NCBI GenBank assembly: GCA_023213315.1
Contig: JAKCPI010005527.1
Coordinates: forward strand, 31,014 to 95,013
Length of the DNA stretch: 64,000 bases
Origin: Euborellia annulipes
Lineage: Eukaryota; Arthropoda; Insecta; Dermaptera; Anisolabididae
Direction: 5' to 3'
Of the stretch, positions 32,209 to 42,997 are shown piece after piece. Every line of letters starts with the position of its first letter. The first letter of the stretch is position 1. A model generated the notes under the pieces. It did not search any database. It was not told where the DNA came from and was given only the letters and a program-made list of their open reading frames with translations. A program made the position numbers and the translations under genes.

Positions 32209-32737
32209 GACTATTTCTATCTCACTTGCACCCATTATCTTCTCTCTTTCTACTCGGTAAATATCTTCTTTCCATAGAGCCAATGTTAATTTCCTATAGG
32301 GATTTGTATGTTAATTTCGATTCAAAAGGGGGTCCCCTTTGGAACTTTTTACGCATTTAAAATTTCTTTTTCCAATTCTTATGAAATTATGTATTTATTT
32401 ACGATTCTATATTGTGTATAAAATGTCCAAATATGAGATTAAAATTTTGAAAAATAACCATAGTTTATTTGAAGCAGTCAACATTTAAAATGCAAGTTTG
32501 AAACTAAGGTGCTATCGGAAACTAAATATATCTCGACACAAAAAATCTGGTGTGACCAGCACGGTGCCCAACTTTCTCTTACCGAAGGGTAAGATTTTTT
32601 AAATTGATCTTATTTAATCTAAAAAAATACTCTTACTAGCGACAAGGAAATTTGTAAAAAACAAACCCCTCAATTCTGATTTGACTAATAAAAAGAACAC
32701 AGCTAGGTTGGAGATCCTGGGCTCTTCATTAGGAAAT

Positions 32738-32980
32738 AATGCTTTTATTTATATTGAACTAAAAAGTGAGAAATAATTTTATTGTTCTTGTTAAAATTCT
32801 TAAATATTTATGAATTAAAATAAAAGCGTGGGGCGCTCATTGATATCTTAAGGAATTGTCTATAGCCTCGGAATCACTTCGAAGCGCCCCACGCTTTTAT
32901 TTTAAGTCAAATATTCAACAATTTTAACAAGAACAATAAAATTATTTCTCTCTTTTTAGTTCAATTTAAATAAAAGCATT
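32738..32980. mobile_element. Palindromic element P1, intact copy
   Basis: Arms ATGCTTTTATTTA...AAAAGCGTGGGGCGC mirrored by GCGCCCCACGCTTTTATTT...TAAAAGCATT, about 100 bp each, spacer with GATATCTTAAGGAATTG. A second copy (42508-42930) carries an insertion. Confidence 0.75.
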
Positions 32981-33287
32981 TTTTTTTTTATTATTTTAAA
33001 ACTTTTGATAGTAATAGAATATAGATGGACCAAGAGAGTTAGAGAGGTGTTGTTGTCTGATTACTTCCTACTAAAGGAAGTGAAAGAAAGAAAGAAAGAA
33101 AGAAAAGGGCCAGGGCATATACTTTTTATAAAAAGTTTTATAACTTTTAAATTAGGGATATTACTTGAGTCAAATTTCATATCTCGCAGTTACTGATGGT
33201 CTTCTTGACACAACATGAATCATGTTTATAGTTCCTTTGAGACAGCTTGTTTACCCCAAACAAGATTCGTCGTCGAGAATTACAAGT

Positions 33288-33326
<39 letters not shown>

Positions 33327-33480
33327 CTTTTTAGTATCATCTATTGAAATAATCTTTTTACTTTCCTCGTCACCTTCTGTATTTAGAAAGTATTCTAATC
33401 ATGTGTAAAAATTTCGATAACGAAACTTTAATTGAATATCTATCTGTCAATTAATATATCTTAAGGCGGCGTCTAAATGT
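32981..33480. other. Unassigned with (CT)n
   Basis: (GAAA)n at 33084-33104 and (CT)n at 33292-33322; no gene evidence. R1 hairpin fragment follows at 33488-33550. Confidence 0.5.
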
Positions 33481-33551
33481 ACTTTTAAAAAAATCTGGCG
33501 TGACTGGTCGCACCTTTCTCTTCGATGATCGAAAGTTGTGTTCTGTGCTTA

Positions 33552-34399
33552 TCCCACACATTTATCTCTCCACGAATATTAAATTTTAATAGCCCACGGG
33601 GCGTGGTGTAGAGGTTAGCGTGCTAACCTCATATACCAAACGTCGCGGGTTCGGACCCCAGGCAGTCCGATGATTTTATTTAAGCCATCTGGATACCAGA
33701 TGGCTTAAATAAAAATGCCTGGACCCTATATATATAAAAATTCATAAATAACGGTTATCGTAAATGTCTTATATGGCCTGAGCTGCCGAAAAGACAGTGT
33801 GAATGTGTGTGTGAGTGTGAGTGTGAATGAGAAAAAAGTGTGAATGTTTTTAAAAAAAATAAATAAATAAATAAATTTTAATTAATGCGCAATTTTGTAA
33901 ATTTAATTTTTTATATCAATAATTACTTCCAATGTATTTAATTTAATAATGTCAACAAGGCCAATTAGTAGAAAAATACCTATTATTTAAATTCTATTAT
34001 TAAAATAATAATTATTAATTAATTTTATTGAAAATAATAATTTTTAATTGTCTCCAGGCTGACGCATTTCCTGGGCAACTCTCTTACGTATATCTCATGA
34101 TTAAAGTTTTCTTATGAGGCACTGTCTCCTTCCTCTAAGTATCCACCCAGTAATGTTGCTATTCCTCAAAGCTCTCCCTGGACTGTTATTTCTTATTTTG
34201 GTGTTTTTATTGATGTTTCCATTGAGGAGCAAGTTGTCTCGTTATAATTTCTTTCAAATTTTAAATATTTTCCTATTTCTTCTATACAAATCAAATTCGC
34301 GCCCCTCGAGTATTCGTACTTTACTGATGTACTTTTTTTAGTTTTTTACAATTTTATAAAAAAAAAAGACCGAGCTCCTGCTCGGTCATCCCGGAACTA
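33552..34399 (+). mobile_element. Helitron-like element H, copy 3, with nested SINE
   Basis: 5'-truncated; body matches 14084-14613 and it ends with hairpin GACCGAGCTCCTGCTCGGTC then ATCCCGGAACTA. A SINE is inserted in it. Confidence 0.8.
33591..33874 (+). mobile_element. SINE S1 with 10-bp target duplication
   Basis: Full-length copy (GCCCACGGGGCGTGGTGTAG head to A/AAAT-rich tail) flanked by AAATTTTAAT at 33581-33590 and 33875-33884. The uninterrupted site is seen in Helitron-like copy 1 near 14112, confirming the insertion. Confidence 0.9.
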
Positions 34400-34770
34400 T
34401 ACATTTGAAAGACCTTCCAAAAAATAATTGATTGTTGAATTTTAATCAAAATCGTTGGAGGGAATTTGGAGAAAATCTAAAAAAACTGAAAAAGTACGTC
34501 AATAAAGTATTAGTGCTACTCTTTGACCGATTTTGATTAAAAGCTTATATTCACCCTCTAGAGGGGTGTGTAACTTAAATATAAAATTCCAACCTCGTAG
34601 CTCAATTCCTTCAGGCTTAAAATTGAACAAAGACAGACAGACAGACACACCCACACACATACACACAGACCATCTCGCGAAATCCACTTTTTTGGTTTAA
34701 GGAGACCTCAAAACGTTTATATTAATCAAAATCTCGACACCGATACTTGCAGATTCTCCAATACTCTACA
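34400..34770 (+). repeat. R1 body fragment
   Basis: From TACATTTGAAAG through AATCGTTGGAG, the GACAGACAGACAG tract, CATCTCGCGAAATCC and AATCTCGACACCG. Confidence 0.65.
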
Positions 34771-35336
34771 ATACTGAATATTCCTAAATGCGATAGAAGC
34801 CAAAAACAAAGAATCTTAATCCATGCCCCCTAGTTCACAATGGAGGCTTTTTTTTTATTCAAGGTATGTAATTTGTTATAATGATCTTTATGAACGTGAG
34901 ATTTCGTTCGTTAGAATCCTTTGGGCAATTGATCAAAAAAATCGCCATTTTTCTTTCTTCCCTTCCAGGGCCATAACTGCTAATTATGCAAAATGGAAGC
35001 CATAAGTTATCGCTTGCTTTCTAGAGCGCACACTTTCTTCATTTTAAATAACACAAAAATCGAGAAGAGTGGGGGGAGGCACCTTTAAGGTTTTTTTTTT
35101 GTATGTGTGCTGTGTGTGAACAAAATATCACTAAAACGAAAAGAGATACGAGATTGAAATTTTTATATTTAAGTTAAGTGATGAGTTATAAATTCTATAT
35201 TTATATATCTTGGATTATAGAGATTTTTAATATAATTTATTTAACGATATTTTTGTGTGGTCAAGCCTACTTACCATGCTGGTTAAGAAACAACTTTGCC
35301 TTCAATTTTTCTCATAAGAAATTGTATATATGGTTC
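34771..35336. other. Unassigned
   Basis: No exon or element end recognised; AT-rich. Confidence 0.5.
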
Positions 35337-35716
35337 CAGGGGCGCCGGAACGAATTTGAATCAGGGGGGGGGGCAAACATTTTTTTTTTAGAAAATTAAA
35401 ATAATTTAATATGTTTAAATAGTATAAAACAAAAACAAATCTACTATAAAACTTTAAAAATTTTAAATAAAATCACAATTTTAAAAAATTTGGTAGTGAT
35501 TTTATCAAAAACTTTTGGAAAAAATTTGGAAAAAAATGATTTTCTTACTCTATTAATTTTTTTTAATTTAGAAGATTTTATTTTTCAAAAGTAAAAATAT
35601 ATCATTTTTAAAAAGAAATGAAAAAAAAAAAAGAAATTTTGCCCCCCTCTGCCCCCCCCCTGTAGGATGCCAGGGGGGGCAATGTACCCTTGCCCCCCCC
35701 AGTTCCGGCGCCTATG
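35337..35716. mobile_element. hAT-like MITE (GGCGCCGGAAC ends)
   Basis: Ends AGGGGCGCCGGAAC / AGTTCCGGCGCCTATG with G/C runs just inside (35364-35373; 35641-35700). Target duplication not clear. Confidence 0.55.
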
Positions 35717-36073
35717 TAGGGTTCTATATGTACTTTTATTATAAGGGCATGAGGAAGGAGTCGTTTGAACTCCGAAACGTAGACGTTTCGCGGGAGGAGA
35801 CAATCCGAATAAATTGGCCTGAATATCATCTCCAGATCTTTTTTTTTCTACAAAAGAAAAAAATGTTAACGCAAAAAGCGTTATTTAGAAAGTTGTGTGA
35901 TTTGCTCTTTCACATCCAGTTTTTTCTTAACTTTTTGTCTCGGCCTATATATTCTTGTTTACTTGCAACTTTGATTGCTTAGACGATGCTAGGATTGATC
36001 ACTAAGTTTGTAGATAAATCACAAGCACATAAGATTGTAAAATTCACTCGTTTTCAACTTTAAACTTTAGAAA

Positions 36074-36105
<32 letters not shown>

Positions 36106-36889
36106 ATGCTGGTTTGTGGTGTCGAATTAATTAAAAGTCAACTTGCCTCTCTTAAAGCAACACAGAGAGAGAGAGAGAGAGGGGAAAAAAAAAGGAAACG
36201 AAGCTCACATACATGTATAGCTTGAAATCTTAATTAGAAGTGTTTAGCCGGCGATGGAGCTGAAATCCTTTGCATTAGGAGAGAGGGAACCTACTACGCC
36301 ACTTGCTGTTGCATAAAATGTCAACTCCCCCCCCCCCCACACCCCCTCTCTAAATACTCTACATCGTTACGCATGCAAACTAATTTAAATTAAAAGGTTT
36401 AATTTTACGGGTTTGTTTTATTTTCAAGTTTTAGGTGCCATATGGCCAAATATATACATAAATAGAGGCCTCTCTATGTAATAAATATATGGAATATTGC
36501 GGTGGCAAAAGTACAACGTTTCGAATATGGTACTTCTTCTACAGTCGCTTTACTAACCTTGAACCAGAGTTGCGTTTTATACATGATTTTGTAGTTTTTA
36601 TACAAAAAAAAAAAAAAAAAAACTGTATAAAACTATAAACTCGGATGCGCTTTTTACAGTTTTTTACATCGGTCTAGTTTTATCCGTGGTAGTTTTATCC
36701 ATGTATTATATTCGGCGGGATAAAACATCCCAACTCTGCCTGGAACTAATCTCTAAAAGAAACCCACGTGAAGTTAGTAGCGTTTTATATGCAATGAAGT
36801 TAGCAACATATACATATACAATCATTCCCATGAAGTTAGCTACCATCGGGACAGCAGCTAACAGCTCGAAAGTTGTATAATGTGTTGAT
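35717..36889. other. Unassigned with microsatellites
   Basis: (GT)n at 36073-36101, (GA)n at 36165-36182, poly-A at 36603-36620. The words CTCCGAAACGTAGACG (35771) and CAACGTTTCGAATATGG (36514) recall the hammerhead-like loci but lack a core. Confidence 0.45.
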
Positions 36890-36891
36890 TT

Positions 36892-37165
36892 TTACTTTCT
36901 CTTACTTATGTAGGCCTATATATGTAATATATATATATAAAGAGAAAGTATTGGATTGATGTCAAAAATTTGATGTCGAGATTTTGATGGATCTTCACGT
37001 TTTGAGGTCCCCTGAATCCAAAAAAGTGGTTTTCGCGACATGGTCTGTCTGTGTGTGTGTGTGTGTGGTGTGTGTGTTCAATTTTAAGCATCAAGGAATT
37101 GAGCTATGAGGCTGAAATTTTATATTTAAGTTAAACACCCCCCGGGAGCGTGAAAATAAGCTTAA
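36892..37165 (-). repeat. R1 tail, minus strand
   Basis: Terminal palindrome TACTTTCTCTTAC...AGAGAAAGTA then GGTTTTCGCGACATGG and GGCTGAAATTTTATATTTAAG in reverse order. Confidence 0.7.
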
Positions 37166-37167
37166 AG

Positions 37168-38217
37168 ATTTCTTTCAAATTTCAAATATTTGCTATTTCC
37201 GGGATAGAAAACAAATTCCGCTAGGTCTCGTCTTCGGAAAACCTCGAGTACTAGTACTTGACTGGTGTACTTTTTTAGTCTTTTCCAATTTTCGTTTTAA
37301 AGGTTTTATAATGTTCAAAGCCTAGTGGGCTTGCTTCCTGGTCAAACCCTCCCCCTCTTTACCCAGGACCCACAGATTTAGAATATCTCCACGAATATTC
37401 CATTTTAATTAATGCGTAATTTTGTAAATTTAATTTTTATATCAAAAATTTTTTTTTTTTAAAAAAAAACACCCCCCTTTTTCCTCCCCCCCCCCCCCCC
37501 CCCCCCACTCCCCCCCCCCTTTTTCTCTCCGCCCCATCCCACACAATCTATTTATAAAAACTTTTTTATATTTTTTTTTATTTATGTTTTTTTTTTTTCT
37601 TTTTTTTTTCTTTTTTTTTTCATTTGGTTTATAAAATAATCTAATACCCCCCCGCGGCTCCCCCCCCCCCTTTGTTTGGTTGTTGTTGGTATCCTCCCCC
37701 CCCCCCCCCCCCCCCCCCCCTATATCAATAATTACTTACAATGTATTTAATTTAATAATGTCAACAAGGCCAATTAGTAGAACAAATACTTATTATTTAA
37801 ATTCTATTATTAAAATACTAATTATTAATTAATTTTATTGAAAATAATAATTTTTAATTGTCTCCAGGCTGACGCATTTCCTGGGCAACTCTCTTACGTA
37901 TATCTCATGATTAAAGTTCTCTTATGAGGCACTCACTGTCTCCTTCCTCTAAGTATCCACTCAGTAATGTTGCTATTCCTCAAAGCTCTCCCTGGACTGT
38001 TACTTCTTATTTTGGTGTTTTTATTGATGTTTCCATTGAGGAGCAAGTTGTCTCGTTATAATTTCTTTCAAATTTTAAATATTTTCCTATTTCTTCTATA
38101 CAAATCAAATTCGCGCCCCTCGAGTATTCGTACTTTACTGATGTACAGTACTTTTTTTAGTTTCTAGAATTTTATAAAAAAAAAAGTCCGAGCTCCGGCT
38201 CGGTCACCCCGGAACTA
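37168..38217 (+). mobile_element. Helitron-like element H, copy 4, with low-complexity insert
   Basis: 5'-truncated copy; CCTAGTGGGCTTGCTTCC, CTGACGCATTTCCTGGGC and the terminal hairpin GTCCGAGCTCCGGCTCGGTC followed by ACCCCGGAACTA. About 275 bp of homopolymer-dominated sequence interrupts it at 37447-37721. Confidence 0.75.
37447..37721. repeat. Homopolymer-dominated block, possible assembly artefact
   Basis: Made almost only of C and T runs (C runs of about 20-24 at 37487-37506 and 37697-37720). It splits the word TATATCAATAATTAC, partly duplicating it on both sides (TTTTATATCAAAAATTT / TATATCAATAATTAC). Confidence 0.6.
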
Positions 38218-38282
38218 ATAATAATGTAAGTTAATGACTTGAAAGGAACAGATAGCAAAATATTTCAATTCAACTTTTCTCT

Positions 38283-38447
38283 AGTCCTCGGGCTTGGTGT
38301 AGTTGGTAGCGCGTTTGCCTTGTAAAGCAAGGGTCGAGGGTTCGGGCCCCAGGCATTTCGATGATTTTATTTAAGCCATTTGGATACCAAATACTAAAAG
38401 ACTGTGTGAATGCGGAAAAAAGTATGAGTGTTTTTTTTTTTTTTATC
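38283..38447 (+). mobile_element. SINE S1, internally deleted
   Basis: Head CCTCGGGCTTGGTGTAGTTGG, B box GGGTTCGGGCCCCAGG, then jumps from GGATACCAAAT to AAAAGACTGTGTGAATG and a T-rich end. Confidence 0.75.
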
Positions 38448-38549
38448 AAAAAATTGAAGTCTTTTTTATAATTATAATTTCGAGATGTCTGTGTGTCATC
38501 TTAAATAAATTTCTTTCCTTCAATTCATTTATTATTTGTTAGTTTAAGT

Positions 38550-38550
<1 letters not shown>

Positions 38551-38599
<49 letters not shown>
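38551..38599. repeat. (GT)n-(GA)n microsatellite
   Basis: About 28 bp GT then GA repeats. The following 38600-38820 is GC-richer but unassigned. Confidence 0.85.
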
Positions 38600-38600
<1 letters not shown>

Positions 38601-38869
38601 GAATTGTGGTCTGATTGTGCGTGCGTCAAGGGATTTCCTTCCTTCCCTGGTTGTCTTTTGAAGGACCGGAGGGGACTCAAGGGTAGATATCCTCCTTGCC
38701 CTTTCCTTAAGCCTGCCTCTCTTGTCCTCCTGTCCCTTCCTTCTCTGCTATTGATAAATACCTGTAGAGGCACAAATCATTCCCTTTTTTTTTCTAATCC
38801 CTCAAATTGTGCTTTAAAGGACAAAAAATAGAGCTAATGATCAATTTTATTTTTTTTCAATAATTTCAG

Positions 38870-39292
38870 CAATTGAAGGAAATCATCAGCGCATCTTGGT
38901 CTGTCTGTCTGTGTGTGTGTGTAAAGAAAATATCACAAGAACTAAAAGAGCTACGAGTTTGAAATTTTATATTTAAGTTATATACCACCCTGGGACGTGA
39001 CACGAAGCTTTTAATCAAAATCAGCCAAAAAGTACTAGTACTTTACTGATGTACTTTTTCAGTTTTTTTCGATTTTCTCATAATTCGCTCTAATGTTTTT
39101 GATTAAAATTCAAAAATCAATTATTTTTTAGATGCTCTTTAAAATGTACATTGTCATTTGAAATATTTTGAAGCACACTTTACTCTTGTACTTCATAAGA
39201 AAAAATCTGGTGTGATGGTCGCACAGCCACAACTTTCTTTTACCTTCGGTAATCGAAAGTTGTGTTCTGTGCTTGTCCAACCAGATGTGAAC
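38870..39292 (-). repeat. R1 repeat, minus-strand body and a plus-type hairpin
   Basis: GGTCTGTCTGTCTG, TTTGAAATTTTATATTTAAG, GTACTAGTACTTTAC and ATTTTTTAGATGCTCTTTAAA in reverse order, ending in the hairpin ATCTGGTGTGATGG...CCAACCAGAT (39206-39286). Confidence 0.7.
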
Positions 39293-39335
39293 CAGTTAGT
39301 TCACTTGAGTCGGAGCAAGTGAACATCACTTGAGA

Positions 39336-39574
39336 CAAGGGCGGATACAAGAGGGGTGGGGGGTAAAGGGGGTAATTACCCCCCTGAGATTCGAAAAAAA
39401 TACTTTTTTTTCGCAAAAAAATTTATTTTTAATGTAAAATTTTTAAAATTAATACTTAAAAATTTGATGTGTATTTATATTCTGGCAAACAAGTACAGAA
39501 TGCGCTTTTAAATAACCGAAATTTAAAAAAAATAGTGTGCTGTGCGACGAGAAACACCTCTGGATCCGCCCTTG
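39336..39574. mobile_element. hAT MITE, family CAAGGGCGGAT, copy 4
   Basis: Ends CAAGGGCGGATACAAG / GGATCCGCCCTTG. Flanks share CTTGAGA (7 bp, offset by one), so the duplication is slightly eroded. Confidence 0.75.
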
Positions 39575-39714
39575 CTTGAGAACGGCTACACAAGTCGAAA
39601 CGTTGTACAGTATTTATATATGTTTAATAAATAATTAATACAAAAATGCCGTCTATAATTAAAAATTCTCCTAATAATAATAATTCAAAGTACAAAAGCT
39701 TTAATAAACACTAA

Positions 39715-40290
39715 AGTTGTGTTTTGTGCTTGACACGCCAGATTTTTCGTGTCGACATATATTTAGTTTCCGCCGATATATTAGAATTCAAGATGTAAAA
39801 TTTATAAACATGGGAAAATATTTATATTTTGTTACCATGGGAACCATTTCTCCTATCTTTTCTATGAAGTACAAGAGTAAAGTGTGCTTCAGAAGATTTC
39901 AACGGCAAAATGAGATATATACATTTTAAAGAGCATCTAAAAAATAATTGATTTTTGAATTTTAATCAAAAATATTAGACCGAATTTTGAGAAAATCAAA
40001 AAAAGCTGAAAAAGTGCATCAGTAAAGTACTAGTACTCTTTGGTCGATTTTGTTTAAAAGCTTCGTGTTATGTCCCATGGGGTTGCCTAACTTAAATATA
40101 AAATTTCAACCTCCTAGCTCATTTCCTTCATGGTCAAAAGTGTCCACATACACACACACCAATTCCAGACCAATTTGCGGGACCCACTTTTTTGGACTCA
40201 GGGGACCTTAAAACATCCATCAAAATCCCGACATGGAATTTTTGACATGATCGCAATACTTTCTCTCTCTAAATATTTCATAGTACGAGA
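39715..40290 (+). repeat. R1 repeat lacking first hairpin half
   Basis: GTTGTGTTTTGTGCTTGACACGCCAGA onward, full body, ending TTTCTCTCTAAATATTTC...GAGAAAGTG. Confidence 0.75.
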
Positions 40291-40715
40291 AAGTGTAAAA
40301 TGCTTTATTTCCTATCGCAACTTACTCGTTTTCTTGGAACAATTAATTCTTTGCGTCGAGCAGATTTTTAGCTTGATTAAATTTAATTTAATTCAAAATT
40401 AGGTTAAATAAATTTCCAAAACTGATTCCCCCCCCCCTCATTTGAATATAGATGGATTTTCCGCTTCTCTTTTTGCCTGCCTTTTGTTCAAAAACTCATT
40501 TAATTTATATTATGGATCTTAAATGGGAAGGTTAACCTCTGCTAATTCTTTAAAGAAATAATTTTACTATTAAGGGGAGGCAAGCGGAGAGGGCGGGGTA
40601 CCAAAAGAGAAACCTCTGCTCTCAAGTTCAAATTGTCTGTCTGGTTACTTTTTTCAAGATTAACTGACATGCAAAAGTATTTTCAGAAAATAGTGTCTAA
40701 TTTTAAAGAAGAGGG
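40291..40715. other. Unassigned
   Basis: No gene or element end recognised. Confidence 0.5.
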
Positions 40716-40907
40716 CACAAACCTAAATCTATATGCCATCGCCTTTGGCGGGCGATGCTCCTAGCCAGGGAGCCTTCGCCCCCTGGTCCCCCTTAACTGG
40801 CTCGGGTCCGCCCGCGGTGGATCCTCGCCTTTTCTTAATTATAAAACGAAAATTATTTATTTTTTTAATTGAATATTTTATTATAGCTGTAGTATTGTAT
40901 TCAGGAT

Positions 40908-41083
40908 AATAAGGAATAATTTCCCAAGAAGCATGCAGCCAAATTTATTTCATTACATTTTAATAGAAAATACTAATCACTTGCTGACGTTTCGGTTCGG
41001 GTTTGAACCATCATCGGAGCTGTGATTTTGTCTTTATGTTTGGCTGCATTCTTCTTGGGAAATTATTCCTTATTATCCTGAAT
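40908..41083. repeat. Palindrome with hammerhead-like motif
   Basis: Arms CAGGATAATAAGGAATAATT... / ...AATTATTCCTTATTATCCTG around a minus-strand motif at 40986-41019 (CCGATGA, U, GGTTC...GAACC, GAAACGTC). Confidence 0.65.
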
Positions 41084-41084
41084 T

Positions 41085-41337
41085 TTTTTTCCCCGATTCA
41101 CACTCACACACACACACACACACACATACACACAGTGTTTTCGGCAAATTAGGCCATTTAAGACTTTATACGATACTCAGTATTTTCGAAATTATCTATT
41201 AGGGATCGAAGCATTCTTATTTAAGCCATTTGTTATCCTAATGTCTTAAATAAAATCATCGGACTGCGACGGATCCGAACTCGCGACCCTTGGCATACAA
41301 GGCAGGTGCGCTACCAACTACACCAAGCCCGAGGGCA
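41085..41337 (-). mobile_element. SINE S1
   Basis: Minus-strand copy from T/CA-rich tail (41085) to the tRNA-like head ending CAAGCCCGAGGGC. Confidence 0.8.
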
Positions 41338-41627
41338 AAAAAAATTATTATTATTTCTACTATTCCAATCCAGTGCCTGCTTGAAGATTTGTTGTTTACA
41401 TTCAAATGCAAAGAATACATAGATATTTATCTATACACTTCCTATGGGAGAAATCGTAACCTTAGAAATTAATAACTCAAAAAGTTATAGGAATTTCGGG
41501 AGCCGAATATTTTTCCTGGACTCTCCAAAACGTCCTTTATAAGAATACCCGTTTCAAAATTCCAACGGGAAGTTGATCAAATAGAGTGTGACAGACGGAC
41601 GGACACTCCGCTGTTATTATATATAGA

Positions 41628-42382
41628 TTCAAAATTTCAACTTCCTAGCTCATTTACCTCATGCTTTAAATTTAACATTCAATTGTTAGCAATGTGAAGT
41701 GAACAATGTATGTGAACGAAGTGAAGTTGGCTACAAAGTGGTAAGTGAGGCGAAGTTAGCCGCGCATGTAAATGACACAAAACGCTCAGTTAGTGTTCAT
41801 TACACTTTTTACTAAAATAGGCCACTATTTATACCCAAAAAAATGTCTTTTGTTAAATAAATATGCCCCCGACAATGTTCTCTTGATGTATATCACTTTT
41901 ATGCCACTAGAAACAAAATAATAAAGGCAGGCAGATTTATTTGATTAGAAGAAGACGAAAAGGAAATGGGATTGGAGTCGAACAAATGAGCCACATCAAA
42001 AATGAAGAAAGGGGGAGGAAGACTCATCTTTTTGGTTAGTAAATCAGAGTTCAGTTTTCTTTCTGCTTCATAAAAGGCAGTTTATTATATTCCATAGAAC
42101 AGAATACGGCAGGCTCTATTCTATTCTATGTGAAATTGATTATATCCTCTTAAGACGGGTGCTTTGTCCAAATGGATCGGATCTACTACCAACCCTCTAC
42201 ACCAAGTCAACTAACTCTAAGGAATTAGAAGAGAGAGAGAGACAGAGAGAGAGAAACCTTCTATCTCTCTCTCTCTCTCTCTCATTCATTCCTTCATAGA
42301 TGTAACGAAATAATCTCTACGATAGAAATTTCCTACATTTTCTTTACTCTAATATCACTATTGTTAAAGTACCAATTTGAGC
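41628..42382. other. Unassigned with (GA)n/(CT)n
   Basis: (GA)n at 42231-42254 and (CT)n at 42263-42282. No gene evidence. Confidence 0.5.
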
Positions 42383-42505
42383 AGGGCCGGAACTAGGAGA
42401 TTTTATAGGGAGGGGGGGGGCAAAATTTTAGTTTGCCGCCCCCTCCTTAAAATTTTCCTTGATCTCAAAAATTTTTTCGCGGAACCAAATGTTCCCGTCC
42501 GAAAA
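42383..42505. mobile_element. hAT MITE fragment
   Basis: CAGGGCCGGAACTAGG followed by a G run, and TTGATCTCAAAAATTTTTTCGC resembling the interiors at 15480 and 17640. The right end is lost. Confidence 0.45.
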
Positions 42506-42507
42506 AA

Positions 42508-42930
42508 ATATTTTATTTAAATTGAACTAAAAAGAGAGAAATAATTTAATTGTTCTTGTTAAAATTGTTGAATATTTATGACTTAAAATAAAAGCGTGGG
42601 GCGCACATGGGTCGTTTTGATAACTTACCTACCCCTACATTAAAATAGCCTCCTTATGGGAGAAATCCATGGTGTTTGTCCTTCAGCTATTTTAATAGCT
42701 GAAGGACAAACACCATGTATTTCCTCATAGGGAGGCTATTTTAATGTTGGGTTAGGTAAGTTATCAAAACGACCCATTGATAGCTTAAGGAATTGTATAG
42801 CCTATATTTAGAGCCTCGGAATCACTTCGAAACGCCCCACGCTTTTATTTTAAGTCATAAATATTCAACAATTTTAACAAGAACAATTAAATTATTTCTC
42901 TCTTTTTAGTTCAATTTAAATAAAAGCATT
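42508..42930. mobile_element. Palindromic element P1, copy 2, interrupted
   Basis: Same arms as 32738-32980; a second palindromic element (P2) is inserted at 42608-42776 within GCGCACATTGATA. Confidence 0.8.
42608..42776. mobile_element. Palindromic element P2, copy 1, AT target
   Basis: Almost perfect hairpin: GGGTCGTTTTGATAACTTAC inward to CTTCAGCTATTTTAATAGCTGAAG at the centre. P1 copy 1 shows the empty site GCGCTCATTGATA, so the insertion is flanked by AT on both sides. Confidence 0.8.
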
Positions 42931-42997
42931 TTTTTTTAAATATTTTTTTTATTATATTTTTATTTTAAACTTTTTAGTCTTTTTTATTATTAGACCA

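Larger units (their letters stand above)
30738..32600. repeat. Inverted R1-flanked duplication
   Basis: Left arm 30738-31115 (R1 hairpin half, GCACCTTAGTTTCAAACTTGC, GGGGACCCCTTTTGAATCG) is mirrored at 32218-32600. SINE S1 and Helitron-like H lie between the arms. Confidence 0.7.
40716..41627 (-). mobile_element. Non-autonomous Helitron, copy 3, with two inserts
   Basis: Minus-strand copy of the 11952 family: 5' end TCTATATATAATAACAGCGG at 41627, 3' GC-rich hairpin region at 40735-40830 (degenerate). Interrupted at about 40861-41337 by a hammerhead-motif palindrome and a SINE. Confidence 0.75.
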
